This document shows, piece after piece, positions 7,578 through 15,548 of a stretch of DNA of 25,638 bases. Under the pieces are notes generated by a model. The model was given only the letters and a program-made list of their open reading frames with translations, made no database searches and was not told where the DNA came from. The translations under genes were made by a program, and so were the position numbers. The stretch spans positions 1-25,638 of the forward strand of contig JAWVZY010000007.1 of NCBI GenBank assembly GCA_033721955.1. The letters are read 5' to 3'. Source of the DNA: JAWVZY01 sp033721955. GTDB lineage: Bacteria > Patescibacteriota > Minisyncoccia > Spechtbacterales > 2-12-FULL-38-22. Position 1 is the first letter of the stretch; every line of letters begins with the position of its first letter.

Positions 7578-7594
7578 AATAAGTCAAACTTATT
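7578..7594. repeat. Short inverted repeat upstream of GT2
   Basis: AATAAGT-CAA-ACTTATT, 7-bp perfect arms with a 3-nt spacer, about 35 bp before the GT2 start and after the terminator of the preceding gene. It could be a regulator site or a weak hairpin; nothing assigns it. Confidence 0.35.
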
Positions 7595-7611
7595 GACTGC
7601 ACCCTTCTGAT

Positions 7612-7652
7612 AATAATAAACACCTCCGACTTAATCGGAGGTGTTTATTATT
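7612..7652 (-). terminator. Strong hairpin terminator after small membrane protein gene
   Basis: 18-bp perfect stem (7612-7629 with 7635-7652), GC-rich in the middle (CACCTCCGA) and A/T at the base, 5-nt loop. It is 10 bp beyond the stop of the 7663-7902 gene. The T-run is on the plus side (TTATTATTTTT) and the minus side has a weaker one, so it may work in both directions. Confidence 0.75.
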
Positions 7653-7662
7653 TTTCGAAGAT

Positions 7663-7902
7663 TTATGAAGCCATTTTCTGGTCATTACCGCTATCCTGGC
7701 CTTCTCCTGCACTGCTTTGGCTTTCTCCGCCCTCAGGGGCTGATGTTTGCTCTCCGCCCATGTCAGCAGCTTGTTGACCGCCTCCTGAGCCATCGCTCAT
7801 ATCTACTTTTTTCTTACCTCCACCTTTTCTTATAAAGAAGTACCAGTAACCTCCGGCACCTAAAAGTAAAATGGCAACTAACGCGTAAAATACCGTGTCC
7901 AT
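7663..7902 (-). CDS. Small single-pass membrane protein with Gly/Ser/Glu-rich tail
   Basis: 79 aa: one N-terminal membrane helix (about 5-25, VFYALVAILLLGAGGYWYFF), a basic stop-transfer stretch (RKGGGKKK), then a low-complexity hydrophilic tail rich in Gly, Ser, Gln and Glu. By the positive-inside rule the tail is cytoplasmic. No family recognised. An overlapping ORF in another frame (7590-7793) is rejected because this frame has a promoter, a terminator and a sensible protein architecture. It is a monocistronic unit between an extended -10 promoter and a strong hairpin. Confidence 0.65.
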   Translation of the reverse strand: MDTVFYALVAILLLGAGGYWYFFIRKGGGKKKVDMSDGSGGGQQAADMGGEQTSAPEGGESQSSAGEGQDSGNDQKMAS

Positions 7903-7958
7903 ATTAAAGTATATTTATATTTAATAATAATATCTTATTTTTACGACCTACTACGTTT

Positions 7959-7967
7959 ATTATAGCA
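7959..7967 (-). promoter_or_regulatory. Extended -10 promoter of the 79-aa membrane protein gene
   Basis: Minus strand reads TGCTATAAT: perfect -10 with TGn extension, no clear -35. It gives a 5' leader of about 50 nt. Confidence 0.6.
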
Positions 7968-7995
7968 CAAATGAAAGAAAAGCTATGTGGAAAAA

Positions 7996-8004
7996 TGTTA
8001 AAAT
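7996..8004 (+). promoter_or_regulatory. Candidate extended -10 promoter of priA-def-fmt
   Basis: TGTTAAAAT (TGn plus TAAAAT) ends 6 nt before the priA ATG; a start 7 nt downstream would fall on the ATG itself, giving a leaderless mRNA. This is tentative because the region is simply AT-rich. Confidence 0.4.
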
Positions 8005-8010
8005 AAATAT

Positions 8011-9972
8011 ATGTATATATATCGCGTTATTCCTTTAATAAGCTTGCCCAGGCAGCAAATACAGCTGCCTAGTTATTTTAGCTCTGAAAAATTTGAAACA
8101 GGACAACTTGTTGAAGTACCTATGCGCACAAGAAAAGTGCCTGCTATTATAATAACTCGCGAACAAGCAGAAAAGAAAAAGCAAAATATAAGAAAATCCG
8201 CTTTTTCACTTAGAAAAATAGAAAGAGCTCTGGCTAAAGGTCCGATATTGCCTAAAAAATTCTTAAAGCTTGCCACGCGCCTTAGCGATTATTACTTCGC
8301 TCCAGCCGGTTTAATGCTGCGCCGCATGTTGCCGCCCTTCTTCTCAAAGCCAAACGCGCCACTTTTAAAAATGCTCTCCTCACTCTCCCCTCCTCCTGAA
8401 TTTAGCGAAGAAAACAACTCTAAAAAAATACTAATTTGCGGTGACTATAAATCCAGAAATAAAGAATATATAAAATATGCTAAAGAAGGCGGTGCTTTAG
8501 TTATAGTGCCTGAATTTATGCAAATTTCATACCTGGAAAACATACTACCAACTAAAGACCTGGTAAAAATAGATAGCTCTATGCCCCGCACCAAGTGGAG
8601 AAAAGCATGGAAGGATGCGTATGAGGGTAAAATTGAAAACATAATAGGTACTCGCTCCGCCTTATTTACGCCCTTTAAAAATATGGAAACCATTATATTA
8701 GATAATGAAAACAACACATCCCATGTATCGTGGGACATGCACCCAAAATTTGATGCAAGATATGCTGCCGAAGAAATTAGCAAGATCTATAATACAAATA
8801 TAATTGAAGGTGATCTTATACCCTCAATAGAAAAGTATCACCAAGCAAAAAACGAAGATTGGCAGATAATTAAAAAATCCTCACACCTTGCAAAGTGTAA
8901 AATAATAGATATGAAAAAAGAGCTGGAAAAAGAAAATGTAAGTATTTTAAGCGAAGAGTTACAAAAACAAATAAAAGAGGTTGGCAAAAAAGATAAAATG
9001 CTTTTATTTATGGCAAGGCGCGGTCTATCTTCAGCGCTTGTGTGTCGTGATTGCGGATATATTGTAAACTGCCCTGATTGCGATACGCCTGCCATATTAC
9101 ATAAAGGGGGGAAATTAATATGCCACCGTTGCGGGAAAAAAATGCCCGCACCTGATATATGCCCCTCATGCAGAGGACATAGAATAAAACAGCTCGGAGG
9201 CGGTACTCAGCTTGTAGCAGAAGAGGTAGTTAAAATAGCGCCTAATATAAAAATTAAACGAATAGACAGCGATACTGCTAAAACCCCGGAAGAACAAAAA
9301 GAAATATTAGATGAATTTAAAAACGGAGATATAAATATACTCATAGGTACCCGCTCCGCTCTTAAGGACTATATGCTTCCTAAAATAGATAATGCCGCTA
9401 TTGTGATGATGGATGCAATATTGCACTTGCCCGAATATAAAGCAAGTGAACGAGTATTTGAACTTCTATGGAGATTAAAAAATATTACCTCAAAAAAGGT
9501 ACTGATCCAAACTTACCATCCGGAGCTTTCTGTTTTTACATCTATAAACGAAAATAGTTTTGAAAACTTTTACAATGATGAATTAAAAAAACGGCAATTA
9601 TTTAAATGGCCACCCTATTCACAATTAATTAAATTAACTTACCGACATAAAAACGCTGCAACCGCCGAACAAACAGCCCTTACTTTAAGACAAAAATTGG
9701 AAACACAAATAAACAATATTGACATAGAGGGCAAATTACAAATAACAACCGGCAAAGACAATAAAAACAGGGCAATAGCTAATGTTCAGATATTAGGTCC
9801 TGCTCCCGGTTATACACCTAAAATAAATGGAGAATACATATGGTATATTTTAATAAAGTGGCCTAAGGATAAAAAAGGTGTTATAAAGTACTTGCAGGCG
9901 CGCAATAAATTATTAAATGTAGTCCCAACCGACTGGGAAATAAATGTAGATCCTATAGATATAACCTCATAA
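8011..9972 (+). CDS. priA: Primosomal protein N' (PriA), ATPase motifs degenerate
   Basis: 653-aa PriA homologue; PriA reloads the replicative helicase at stalled forks. Present are an N-terminal fork-binding domain (1-105, ending DYYFAPAGLMLRRMLPP), GTRSALFTPF (213-222), ARRGLSSALVCRDCG (335-349), eight zinc-binding cysteines (345, 348, 354, 357, 371, 374, 384, 387), and the C-terminal domain. The helicase motifs are broken: the Walker A region reads GDYKSRNKEY instead of GxTGSGKTE, DEEH is DNEN (231-234), SATPS is GDLIPS, and the QVAGRAGR segment reads WRLKN. It is therefore probably unable to hydrolyse ATP but may still bind DNA and partners. First gene of priA-def-fmt, 3 bp before def. 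Confidence 0.9.
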   Translation: MYIYRVIPLISLPRQQIQLPSYFSSEKFETGQLVEVPMRTRKVPAIIITREQAEKKKQNIRKSAFSLRKIERALAKGPILPKKFLKLATRLSDYYFAPAGLMLRRMLPPFFSKPNAPLLKMLSSLSPPPEFSEENNSKKILICGDYKSRNKEYIKYAKEGGALVIVPEFMQISYLENILPTKDLVKIDSSMPRTKWRKAWKDAYEGKIENIIGTRSALFTPFKNMETIILDNENNTSHVSWDMHPKFDARYAAEEISKIYNTNIIEGDLIPSIEKYHQAKNEDWQIIKKSSHLAKCKIIDMKKELEKENVSILSEELQKQIKEVGKKDKMLLFMARRGLSSALVCRDCGYIVNCPDCDTPAILHKGGKLICHRCGKKMPAPDICPSCRGHRIKQLGGGTQLVAEEVVKIAPNIKIKRIDSDTAKTPEEQKEILDEFKNGDINILIGTRSALKDYMLPKIDNAAIVMMDAILHLPEYKASERVFELLWRLKNITSKKVLIQTYHPELSVFTSINENSFENFYNDELKKRQLFKWPPYSQLIKLTYRHKNAATAEQTALTLRQKLETQINNIDIEGKLQITTGKDNKNRAIANVQILGPAPGYTPKINGEYIWYILIKWPKDKKGVIKYLQARNKLLNVVPTDWEINVDPIDITS

Positions 9973-9975
9973 ACT

Positions 9976-10470
9976 ATGCAAAAACCAGTAGTACAAGAGC
10001 CGGCGAATGTTTTACGAAAAAAAGCCGAAAAAATAAAAAAATTTAACACTCCAAAACTCAGGGAGCTTATTTCTGATATGATGGATACAGTTATAGCAGA
10101 GGATGGAGTAGGGCTTGCCGCACCTCAAATTGGAATATCAAAAAGGGTTTTTATTATCCCAGAAGATTACGCTCCTGAAATAAGAACCCTGAACCCGCGC
10201 ACATGGTTAAAGCCGAAGATTCAAACCGTATTTATAAACCCAAAAATAATATACTATAGTAATAAAAAGGAAACGGTAGAAGAAGGATGTCTTAGCATAC
10301 GAGGAAAATTTCATCCTACGACACGCTCTCATGAGGTATTAATACAAGCTCGCGATATAAAAGGTAGAAAATTCAAAACTCGAGGTGAGGGACTTCTGGC
10401 ACGTATATTTCAACATGAAACAGATCATCTAAACGGTATACTTTTTATAGATCGACTCCATGAACAATAA
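9976..10470 (+). CDS. def: Peptide deformylase
   Basis: 164-aa metalloenzyme that removes the formyl group from nascent N-formylmethionine. All three motifs are intact: GVGLAAPQIG near 47-56, EEGCLSIRG near 97-105 (metal-binding Cys), and HETDHLNG near 147-154 (two metal-binding His and catalytic Glu). The length is normal for the family, with a modest insertion (about 74-85, ending NPRTWLKPK) before the central strands. The ATG follows the priA stop by 3 bp, and the end overlaps fmt by 11 bp, so the two are translationally coupled. Start sites without SD are the rule here. Confidence 0.97.
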   Translation: MQKPVVQEPANVLRKKAEKIKKFNTPKLRELISDMMDTVIAEDGVGLAAPQIGISKRVFIIPEDYAPEIRTLNPRTWLKPKIQTVFINPKIIYYSNKKETVEEGCLSIRGKFHPTTRSHEVLIQARDIKGRKFKTRGEGLLARIFQHETDHLNGILFIDRLHEQ

Positions 10471-11404
10471 TAAAGTAAAAAGTGAGTACAATATAATATT
10501 TTTTGGAACCTCTACCTTTGCAAAAATAATATTAGGTACACTTATAGACTCCAAATATAAACCAGCTTTAGTTGTAACCGCACCCGATAGACCCACGGGT
10601 AGAAAACAGGAGCTTACCCCTCCGCCTGTAAAAATATTGGCTGAAAAAAACAAGATACCTGTTTTCCAACCCGAGAGCTTAAAAGCCGCAAAAAATAAAC
10701 TAGGCAAAACAGAACCTGATCTTTTTATAGTTGCCGAATATGGCAAAATTCTACCCAAAGAAGTAATTGAATTACCTAAGCATGGAGCAATTAATATTCA
10801 TGCTTCGTTATTGCCAAAATATCGTGGCTCCTCTCCTATACAATTTGCGCTTTTACACGGAGATCAAGTGACAGGAAATACAATAATACTTATGGATGAG
10901 GAAATGGACCATGGGCCTATGCTTTCTCAAGAGATGGTAGAGGTAGAAGAAAACGATACAACTGAAACTTTAAGAAAAAAGCTTGCCTATCATGGAGCAC
11001 GACTACTGATGAAAACATTGCCCGACTGGATAAGCGGAGAAATTACACCCTTTGAACAAGATCATAGTAAGGCAACATACACAAAAATAATTACCCGCAA
11101 CGACGGTAAAATTGACTGGACAAAATCTGCCGACGATATAAAAAAAATGTGGCAGGCATACACGCCTTGGCCCGGCTTATTTACTTTCTGGAAAAACAAA
11201 CGGCTTAAGATACTAACCTTTGAAGTTGTAGAACATGATGTAAATAATCCGGGAGAAGTTATCCGTTATAAAGATGTCTTTGCCATACAAACACAAAATA
11301 ATATAATTGTTCCTCAAAAAATTCAGCTAGAAGGCAAAAAGCCCCAAGGCGCCAAAGAGTTCTTAAACGGACATGAAGAGATTATAGGAATGCGACTTAT
11401 CTAA
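10460..11404 (+). CDS. fmt: Methionyl-tRNA formyltransferase
   Basis: 314-aa enzyme that formylates initiator Met-tRNA from 10-formyl-THF. The N-terminal Rossmann domain opens with IIFFGTSTFA; PDRPTGRKQELTPPPVK follows. The catalytic region has INIHASLLPKYRGSSPIQ with the Asn and His, and TGNTIILMDEEMDHGPML with the catalytic Asp. The C-terminal OB-like domain begins around residue 205 (TYTKIITRNDGKIDW) and includes YTPWPGLFTFW. The length is typical. It overlaps def by 11 bp; a terminator follows directly. Confidence 0.96.
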   Translation: MNNNKVKSEYNIIFFGTSTFAKIILGTLIDSKYKPALVVTAPDRPTGRKQELTPPPVKILAEKNKIPVFQPESLKAAKNKLGKTEPDLFIVAEYGKILPKEVIELPKHGAINIHASLLPKYRGSSPIQFALLHGDQVTGNTIILMDEEMDHGPMLSQEMVEVEENDTTETLRKKLAYHGARLLMKTLPDWISGEITPFEQDHSKATYTKIITRNDGKIDWTKSADDIKKMWQAYTPWPGLFTFWKNKRLKILTFEVVEHDVNNPGEVIRYKDVFAIQTQNNIIVPQKIQLEGKKPQGAKEFLNGHEEIIGMRLI

Positions 11405-11427
11405 AAACCCCGCTTCTGCGGGGTTTT
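11405..11427 (+). terminator. Intrinsic terminator of priA-def-fmt
   Basis: Stem AAACCCCGC / GCGGGGTTT with loop TTCT followed by TTTTTTG-TTT, starting at the fmt stop codon. The A-run on the other side makes it potentially bidirectional toward the convergent gene ending at 11432. Confidence 0.9.
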
Positions 11428-11431
11428 TTGT

Positions 11432-11623
11432 TTAGATATGATCCTTAATGAGTTTCATAAGATCCTCAACGTGTTCTCTTTTATCTTCTTCCATAGCTTC
11501 CCAAAAATCATTACACTTCTTACAGTCACCTGCATCTTCGATGTAGTGATTTTTAATTCTCCAAAGCGTCTTATTCTCTTCAGTTAACTGAAGCATTAAA
11601 TTGTATAAGTGGTTATCTAACAT
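11432..11623 (-). CDS. Unknown 63-aa helical protein with CxxC
   Basis: Predicted all-helical protein (LYNLMLQLTEENKTLWRIKN, then DFWEAMEEDKREHVEDLMKLIKDH) with a central CKKC at about 34-37. Helix-Cys-x2-Cys-helix with acidic and histidine residues could bind a metal or be redox-active, but no family is certain. It lies between the fmt terminator and the DsbA-like gene on the minus strand, 26 bp after that gene's stop. Similar short proteins may be common in CPR genomes (from memory, not verified). Confidence 0.65.
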   Translation of the reverse strand: MLDNHLYNLMLQLTEENKTLWRIKNHYIEDAGDCKKCNDFWEAMEEDKREHVEDLMKLIKDHI

Positions 11624-11649
11624 AAAGAGTAGAATTTACTTTTACTTCT

Positions 11650-12498
11650 TTACTTCTCCTGCAATGCCAGGTCTATAGTTGACTTTATAGATGCATATGG
11701 CTGAGCGCCGTTTATAGCAAATGTTTTGCCGTTAGGGGCTATAACTATACTATATGGAGTTCCTTTTCCACCGGCGGCCTGCGCCTGTTGCGCGTGATCC
11801 TGAACTTTACTTGCATATTTTTGACTATCAAAGCATGATTGAAAAGCTGAACTACTGACACCGACCTGAGAAGCTGTTGATACATAAAAACTCTCGCCTA
11901 AGCTACCTTGGTTATTAAATAATGCATCTGCAAACTCCCAAAATGCGTCATTGCCTCCAAGCTCTGCCACACATTCAGATGCCTGTGCTGCGGGAGTGGC
12001 CTGTGGGTGTATGCTGTCCAGAGGGAAATGTCTGTATACCCAAGCCACCTGGCCATCATATTCATCTACAACGCGTTTAAGATTTGGGTGTATACGCTGA
12101 CAAAACGGGCATTCAAAATCTGAAAATTCTACTACCTTTACAGGAGCATCCAAATCTCCCCTAATATGATCTTCTGCGGTAATACTCTCAACTGATATAT
12201 CTCCTGCTGCAGCGCCTCCTGTATTATCTCCTCCTGTCGGAGCGCCCTGATTATTACCTCCAAGTTGGGTAGGTATAGCTCCGCCACCTGAAAAATATAC
12301 TGCTCCTGCAACAAACATGCCCGCAATTATTATAGACAACGGTATCAAATATTGATTCTTATTTTGGTTTTGGTCTTGGCTTTTTAAAGTTTTAAGCCGG
12401 GTCTCTAATTCTTCTATTTCTTCTTGCCTTGTCTTTGTAGGAGCTTCAGCTTCTTCAGCTTTTACCTTTTTTTTATTATCTTGTTTTTTCTTTGGCAT
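11650..12498 (-). CDS. Membrane-anchored DsbA-like thiol oxidoreductase
   Basis: 282 aa. A charged cytoplasmic N-terminus with a short coiled-coil-like stretch (24-45) is followed by one membrane helix (about 50-69), a Gly/Asn-rich linker (70-100) and a DsbA/thioredoxin_4 domain. The active site is CPFC (C130, C133) within VVEFSDFECPFC; the cis-proline is in GTPYS (P248). A second pair, C176 and C222, lies in the helical insertion and may form a structural or relay disulfide. It would catalyse disulfide formation in exported proteins. No DsbB or VKOR partner is in the window. The preceding 75 bp contain TGGTATTAT as a likely promoter. Confidence 0.92.
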   Translation of the reverse strand: MPKKKQDNKKKVKAEEAEAPTKTRQEEIEELETRLKTLKSQDQNQNKNQYLIPLSIIIAGMFVAGAVYFSGGGAIPTQLGGNNQGAPTGGDNTGGAAAGDISVESITAEDHIRGDLDAPVKVVEFSDFECPFCQRIHPNLKRVVDEYDGQVAWVYRHFPLDSIHPQATPAAQASECVAELGGNDAFWEFADALFNNQGSLGESFYVSTASQVGVSSSAFQSCFDSQKYASKVQDHAQQAQAAGGKGTPYSIVIAPNGKTFAINGAQPYASIKSTIDLALQEK

Positions 12499-12528
12499 AA
12501 ATTTTTTATATTTTTTAATTACTAATTA

Positions 12529-12537
12529 ATAATACCA
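12529..12537 (-). promoter_or_regulatory. Candidate extended -10 promoter of DsbA-like gene
   Basis: Minus strand TGGTATTAT, 30 nt before the ATG; no good -35. A second similar element (TGGTACAAT) lies about 20 bp further upstream. Confidence 0.45.
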
Positions 12538-12575
12538 CATTAATAAATATTGTACCATAAAACACACACAAAAGA

Positions 12576-12603
12576 AAAAGCACCGGAAACACCCGATGCT
12601 TTT
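12576..12603 (-). terminator. Intrinsic terminator of alpha/beta hydrolase gene
   Basis: On the minus strand AAAAGCATCGG pairs with CCGGTGCTTTT (11 positions, one G-U) and is followed by TCTTTTGTGTG. It overlaps the last bases of the stop codon. Confidence 0.8.
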
Positions 12604-13504
12604 AAGATGCCAAAAATTCTTTAACTACGCTTTGAAATTCCCTTGGACTCTCCCTGGGAGGCCAATGACCTACTCCCCTAAATATATAGGGACCGGGATC
12701 AAATAACTTCACATTATATGGATTAGGTAAGCGCTCATATGCCTTGTATGCATGTGATACAGGGAATATCGGGTCAAGTTCGCCCCACATCACCAATGTG
12801 GGTACCTGAATGCGGTGTAATACGCCTTCTCTGCGTATTGATAATCTTTGCCCTCCCAGCAAATGAATTCCATATCTATACAAGCGCAATGGAGTTAAGC
12901 GATTTGCTTCTATTGTATTATCTAATCTTTCTTTCGGGGGCGGTGTTAAGATATATTCTAAAACAGTTGCTAAGATCTTGCCCAACTTGGGAACCCTAGT
13001 AACTCTATTTATCCATATTTCTGAATCTTCAATACCATTATAGTCAAGATATCTCCAAAGCTCTCCAATAATAGGCAGGGTCAAAAGCCTGTAGCCAAGT
13101 GAAACTTCTCTGCCTAGACCCGCACTGTCCATAAGTATTAATTTAGATAGATTATTGGGAAACTCCAAGGCAAAGTCCATTGCAGCCAATCCGCCAAACG
13201 ATCCTCCTAGGATCACGGGTTTATCTAAATCAAAATGCTGCATAAATTGCCTCAAAAACATAGGCGCGAAAGACATAACCCTTTCATGCTTCATTAGAGG
13301 CTCTGAATGCCCGAAGCCAGGCATATCCAAGGCATAAACTGTATTTGTCTTTGCAAATTCAGGTATATGCTCTTTCCATTGAAATACAGTTCTGCCAAGG
13401 CCGTGAAGCAGGACAAGAGGCGGGCCTTGGCCGTATTTTACATATCGAACTTTTCTGCCTGCTATTGTCGTATATTTAGGCTCCAATATGAAGGGTGTCG
13501 TCAT
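12602..13504 (-). CDS. Alpha/beta hydrolase
   Basis: 300-aa alpha/beta-hydrolase of the epoxide hydrolase/esterase type. Oxyanion motif HGLG at 34-37; nucleophile elbow GGSFGG (100-105, Ser102); acid Asp244 in WGELDPIF; His280 in GVGHWP. A cap domain of helices lies at about 130-230. No signal peptide. The start at 13504 is preferred to a GTG at 13516, which lies inside the GGAGG SD; the ATG is 10 nt past the SD. Substrate unknown. It stands as a single-gene unit between two terminators. Confidence 0.92.
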   Translation of the reverse strand: MTTPFILEPKYTTIAGRKVRYVKYGQGPPLVLLHGLGRTVFQWKEHIPEFAKTNTVYALDMPGFGHSEPLMKHERVMSFAPMFLRQFMQHFDLDKPVILGGSFGGLAAMDFALEFPNNLSKLILMDSAGLGREVSLGYRLLTLPIIGELWRYLDYNGIEDSEIWINRVTRVPKLGKILATVLEYILTPPPKERLDNTIEANRLTPLRLYRYGIHLLGGQRLSIRREGVLHRIQVPTLVMWGELDPIFPVSHAYKAYERLPNPYNVKLFDPGPYIFRGVGHWPPRESPREFQSVVKEFLAS

Positions 13505-13579
13505 TTTATATGCCACCTCCTTTCTTCAATATTGACATCTTTTGTTTAAGTTCTAACCCATTTATATCATAAAATAATT

Positions 13580-13609
13580 AAAAAAGCGAGGTTGACACCT
13601 TGCTTTTTT
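13580..13609. terminator. Terminator after response regulator gene
   Basis: 13-position stem AAAAAAGCGAGGT / ACCTTGCTTTTTT with loop TGAC, T-rich on both sides. It lies 19 bp beyond the response regulator stop and ends the four-gene operon. Confidence 0.75.
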
Positions 13610-13628
13610 AATGTTCTATTTTTTAAGC

Positions 13629-14006
13629 TTAAGAAATAAATTCTTTAACTTTTTCTGATAGATCAGATAAGCTTATCTCGGACTTAACAAGGTAATCCGT
13701 AGCACCCATATCTTTTGCTTTTTCTATATCTTCTTCATTATCTCCAAGATTTGTTAGAAAAATAACCGGAATATCTTTGGTATCATCATTTTCTTTTAAA
13801 TTTTTTAATACCTCAATTCCATTCATCCGAGGCATCATCACATCAAGCAATATAAGATCCGGCTTTTGTTTTCTTATCTTTGTAAGCCCCTCCTCCCCGT
13901 TAAACGCTGTCTCGACATTATATCCATCTGCACTTAATTTATTCTGATACATCCTTATTATTAAAGGGTCATCTTCGACCAGTAAAATTGTTTTTTGTTC
14001 CGTCAT
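13629..14006 (-). CDS. Single-domain response regulator (CheY-like receiver)
   Basis: 125 aa, receiver domain only. Acidic pocket E11-D12-D13, phospho-acceptor D55 in LILLDVMMPRMNG, switch residue T85 in VIFLTN, and K108 in YLVKSE are all present, so it should be phosphorylatable. There is no output domain. It is the last gene of the operon with a surface protein, a thioredoxin-fold protein and a 7TM-Cache receptor, 18 bp after the receptor gene. No histidine kinase is encoded in the window, so the phosphodonor must come from elsewhere. Confidence 0.95.
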   Translation of the reverse strand: MTEQKTILLVEDDPLIIRMYQNKLSADGYNVETAFNGEEGLTKIRKQKPDLILLDVMMPRMNGIEVLKNLKENDDTKDIPVIFLTNLGDNEEDIEKAKDMGATDYLVKSEISLSDLSEKVKEFIS

Positions 14007-14024
14007 AGATATTTTAATTTAATT

Positions 14025-15530
14025 TTATTTTACCTCGCCTGCGAGGCGCTTAGTTGCAAGATATATTGGAGTTATCAATATAAGCATCAGGGCCATAACG
14101 CTAACGAGTGTTAATTTATTTGTACTGTTTGTTAAATCTACTATCTCCTGCTGCGAACGCTCTGCTGACAACATGCCCACTATATCCCCTTCAATATTAT
14201 AAAGCGGCAAATAACTCGCTAAAAAGGGTTGAGATGTTATCTCTGTACTTAATGTAATTGAATTACCCTGTTCAATTACTGTATCTATAATACGGTTATC
14301 TGTTATTTGTATACCGGTACTTCGGCTTCTACCATCAGGCTTAAAATTTGTTGTAGCAACTCTTCTATTTCCTAAAAAAACAGACATCCCAAGACCTGTA
14401 AGTTCTTTCATTGAATCGACGAAAGCATTATCTAATTGAAAACCCGCCAAGACAACACCAACTATACCCTCTTCTGTATTCATCGCGGATGCTGTTCGTA
14501 TTGAAAATCCTTCTGTCTCACTATAACCAAGAGTCGAGGCATCATTATTAATTAAGGCCGCAGCAACTACGGGCTCAGTGGCAAGGTTATCTCCTTTTTT
14601 TGTAACACCATGCGCGCGTAAAAGAACATTTCCTTTATTATCTAAAATAGTTAAAAATCCCAGGTTTTCCATCTTTAGAACTCTTGTTGCTATATCCTCT
14701 ATAGAGGCAAAATCATTTTCTGCAACTGCCGATATAAGCTCATTATTAGTAGATATAAAGCGCGCCTTAGCAAGCGCTTCTTTTTCCATGTGTTCTATAG
14801 CAAGATTTGCGACTTTGGCATTTGTAAGCAATTGACGTTCTGATTGCTCAGCTACCCTATCTACTAATATTGTAGAAAATGTAAGTGTAACAATTGCAGC
14901 CATTAAAAGTGTAATTGCAACAAATATTAAAAGTAGCTCTTCACGTATCCTCAATTGCAAATACTGCCATACCCAAATTGCAAGCGCTAAAAATCCTATA
15001 AACTCAAACAGATGTGCTATCACCCATATATTCCCAAAACTACCCGCTTCATAAAACACTCCCAAACCGTAGGCAAGTGCAAGTGCAAAAAAAGAAGTGG
15101 CAAAAGGTATAAGTGTCTTTTTCTGTTCCTTTTTAAATTGCCTATACCCTAAAAATGCTATAATCCCAAAACCTATTGCTGCAATTCCATTCAGTGTCGG
15201 AATAATAGGTGTAAGCGCTGGCAATATAAGAATTGCTTTGAACTCAGGCCTATCAGTAGGTGCTTCAAGCATAAGATTCCAGATAACAAACAATATACCG
15301 CTAAATAAAAACGCGTATGCGGTATATCCATAAATGTCCGCATTATATCCAAATGCATGTATTGCCTGCCAGGCACCTAAAAAACCAAAACCAATTCCAC
15401 GTGATATAGTCGTAAAATCACGTCGAACTAAAAAAGAATCGAGAGCAAGCCAGGCCACGATCAAAAAAGAAAGCGCACCTAAAACCTCAAGAGTAAAGTG
15501 TATATTATTGAAAAGAAAGAATATATTCAT
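14025..15530 (-). CDS. 7TM-plus-Cache membrane receptor lacking a signalling domain
   Basis: 501 aa. About seven hydrophobic helices (12-30, 44-61, 70-88, 97-128 possibly two, 140-159, 167-190, 198-223) are followed by an extracytoplasmic region (224-468) that looks like a double Cache sensor: RVAEQSERQLL and ANLAIEHMEKEALAKARFIS at the entry, LTILDNKGNVLLRAHG, EGIVGVVLAGFQLD, MSVFLGNRR, and LASYLPLYNIEGDIVGML at its end. A last helix (470-491) ends in TKRLAGEVK. HAMP, kinase, GGDEF and methyl-accepting domains are absent. The stop is 18 bp before the response regulator. Ligand unknown; the call is by architecture. Confidence 0.8.
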   Translation of the reverse strand: MNIFFLFNNIHFTLEVLGALSFLIVAWLALDSFLVRRDFTTISRGIGFGFLGAWQAIHAFGYNADIYGYTAYAFLFSGILFVIWNLMLEAPTDRPEFKAILILPALTPIIPTLNGIAAIGFGIIAFLGYRQFKKEQKKTLIPFATSFFALALAYGLGVFYEAGSFGNIWVIAHLFEFIGFLALAIWVWQYLQLRIREELLLIFVAITLLMAAIVTLTFSTILVDRVAEQSERQLLTNAKVANLAIEHMEKEALAKARFISTNNELISAVAENDFASIEDIATRVLKMENLGFLTILDNKGNVLLRAHGVTKKGDNLATEPVVAAALINNDASTLGYSETEGFSIRTASAMNTEEGIVGVVLAGFQLDNAFVDSMKELTGLGMSVFLGNRRVATTNFKPDGRSRSTGIQITDNRIIDTVIEQGNSITLSTEITSQPFLASYLPLYNIEGDIVGMLSAERSQQEIVDLTNSTNKLTLVSVMALMLILITPIYLATKRLAGEVK

Positions 15531-15548
15531 ACTATTTTATAATAACAT

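Noticed and set aside
7590..7793. Alternative 67-aa ORF overlapping the small membrane protein
   Set aside because: It runs through the terminator hairpin and lacks a promoter or SD; the 79-aa frame has a clear TM helix and its own signals.
13505..13516. GTG start extending the alpha/beta hydrolase by four residues
   Set aside because: The GTG overlaps the GGAGG sequence itself, leaving no ribosome-binding spacing.
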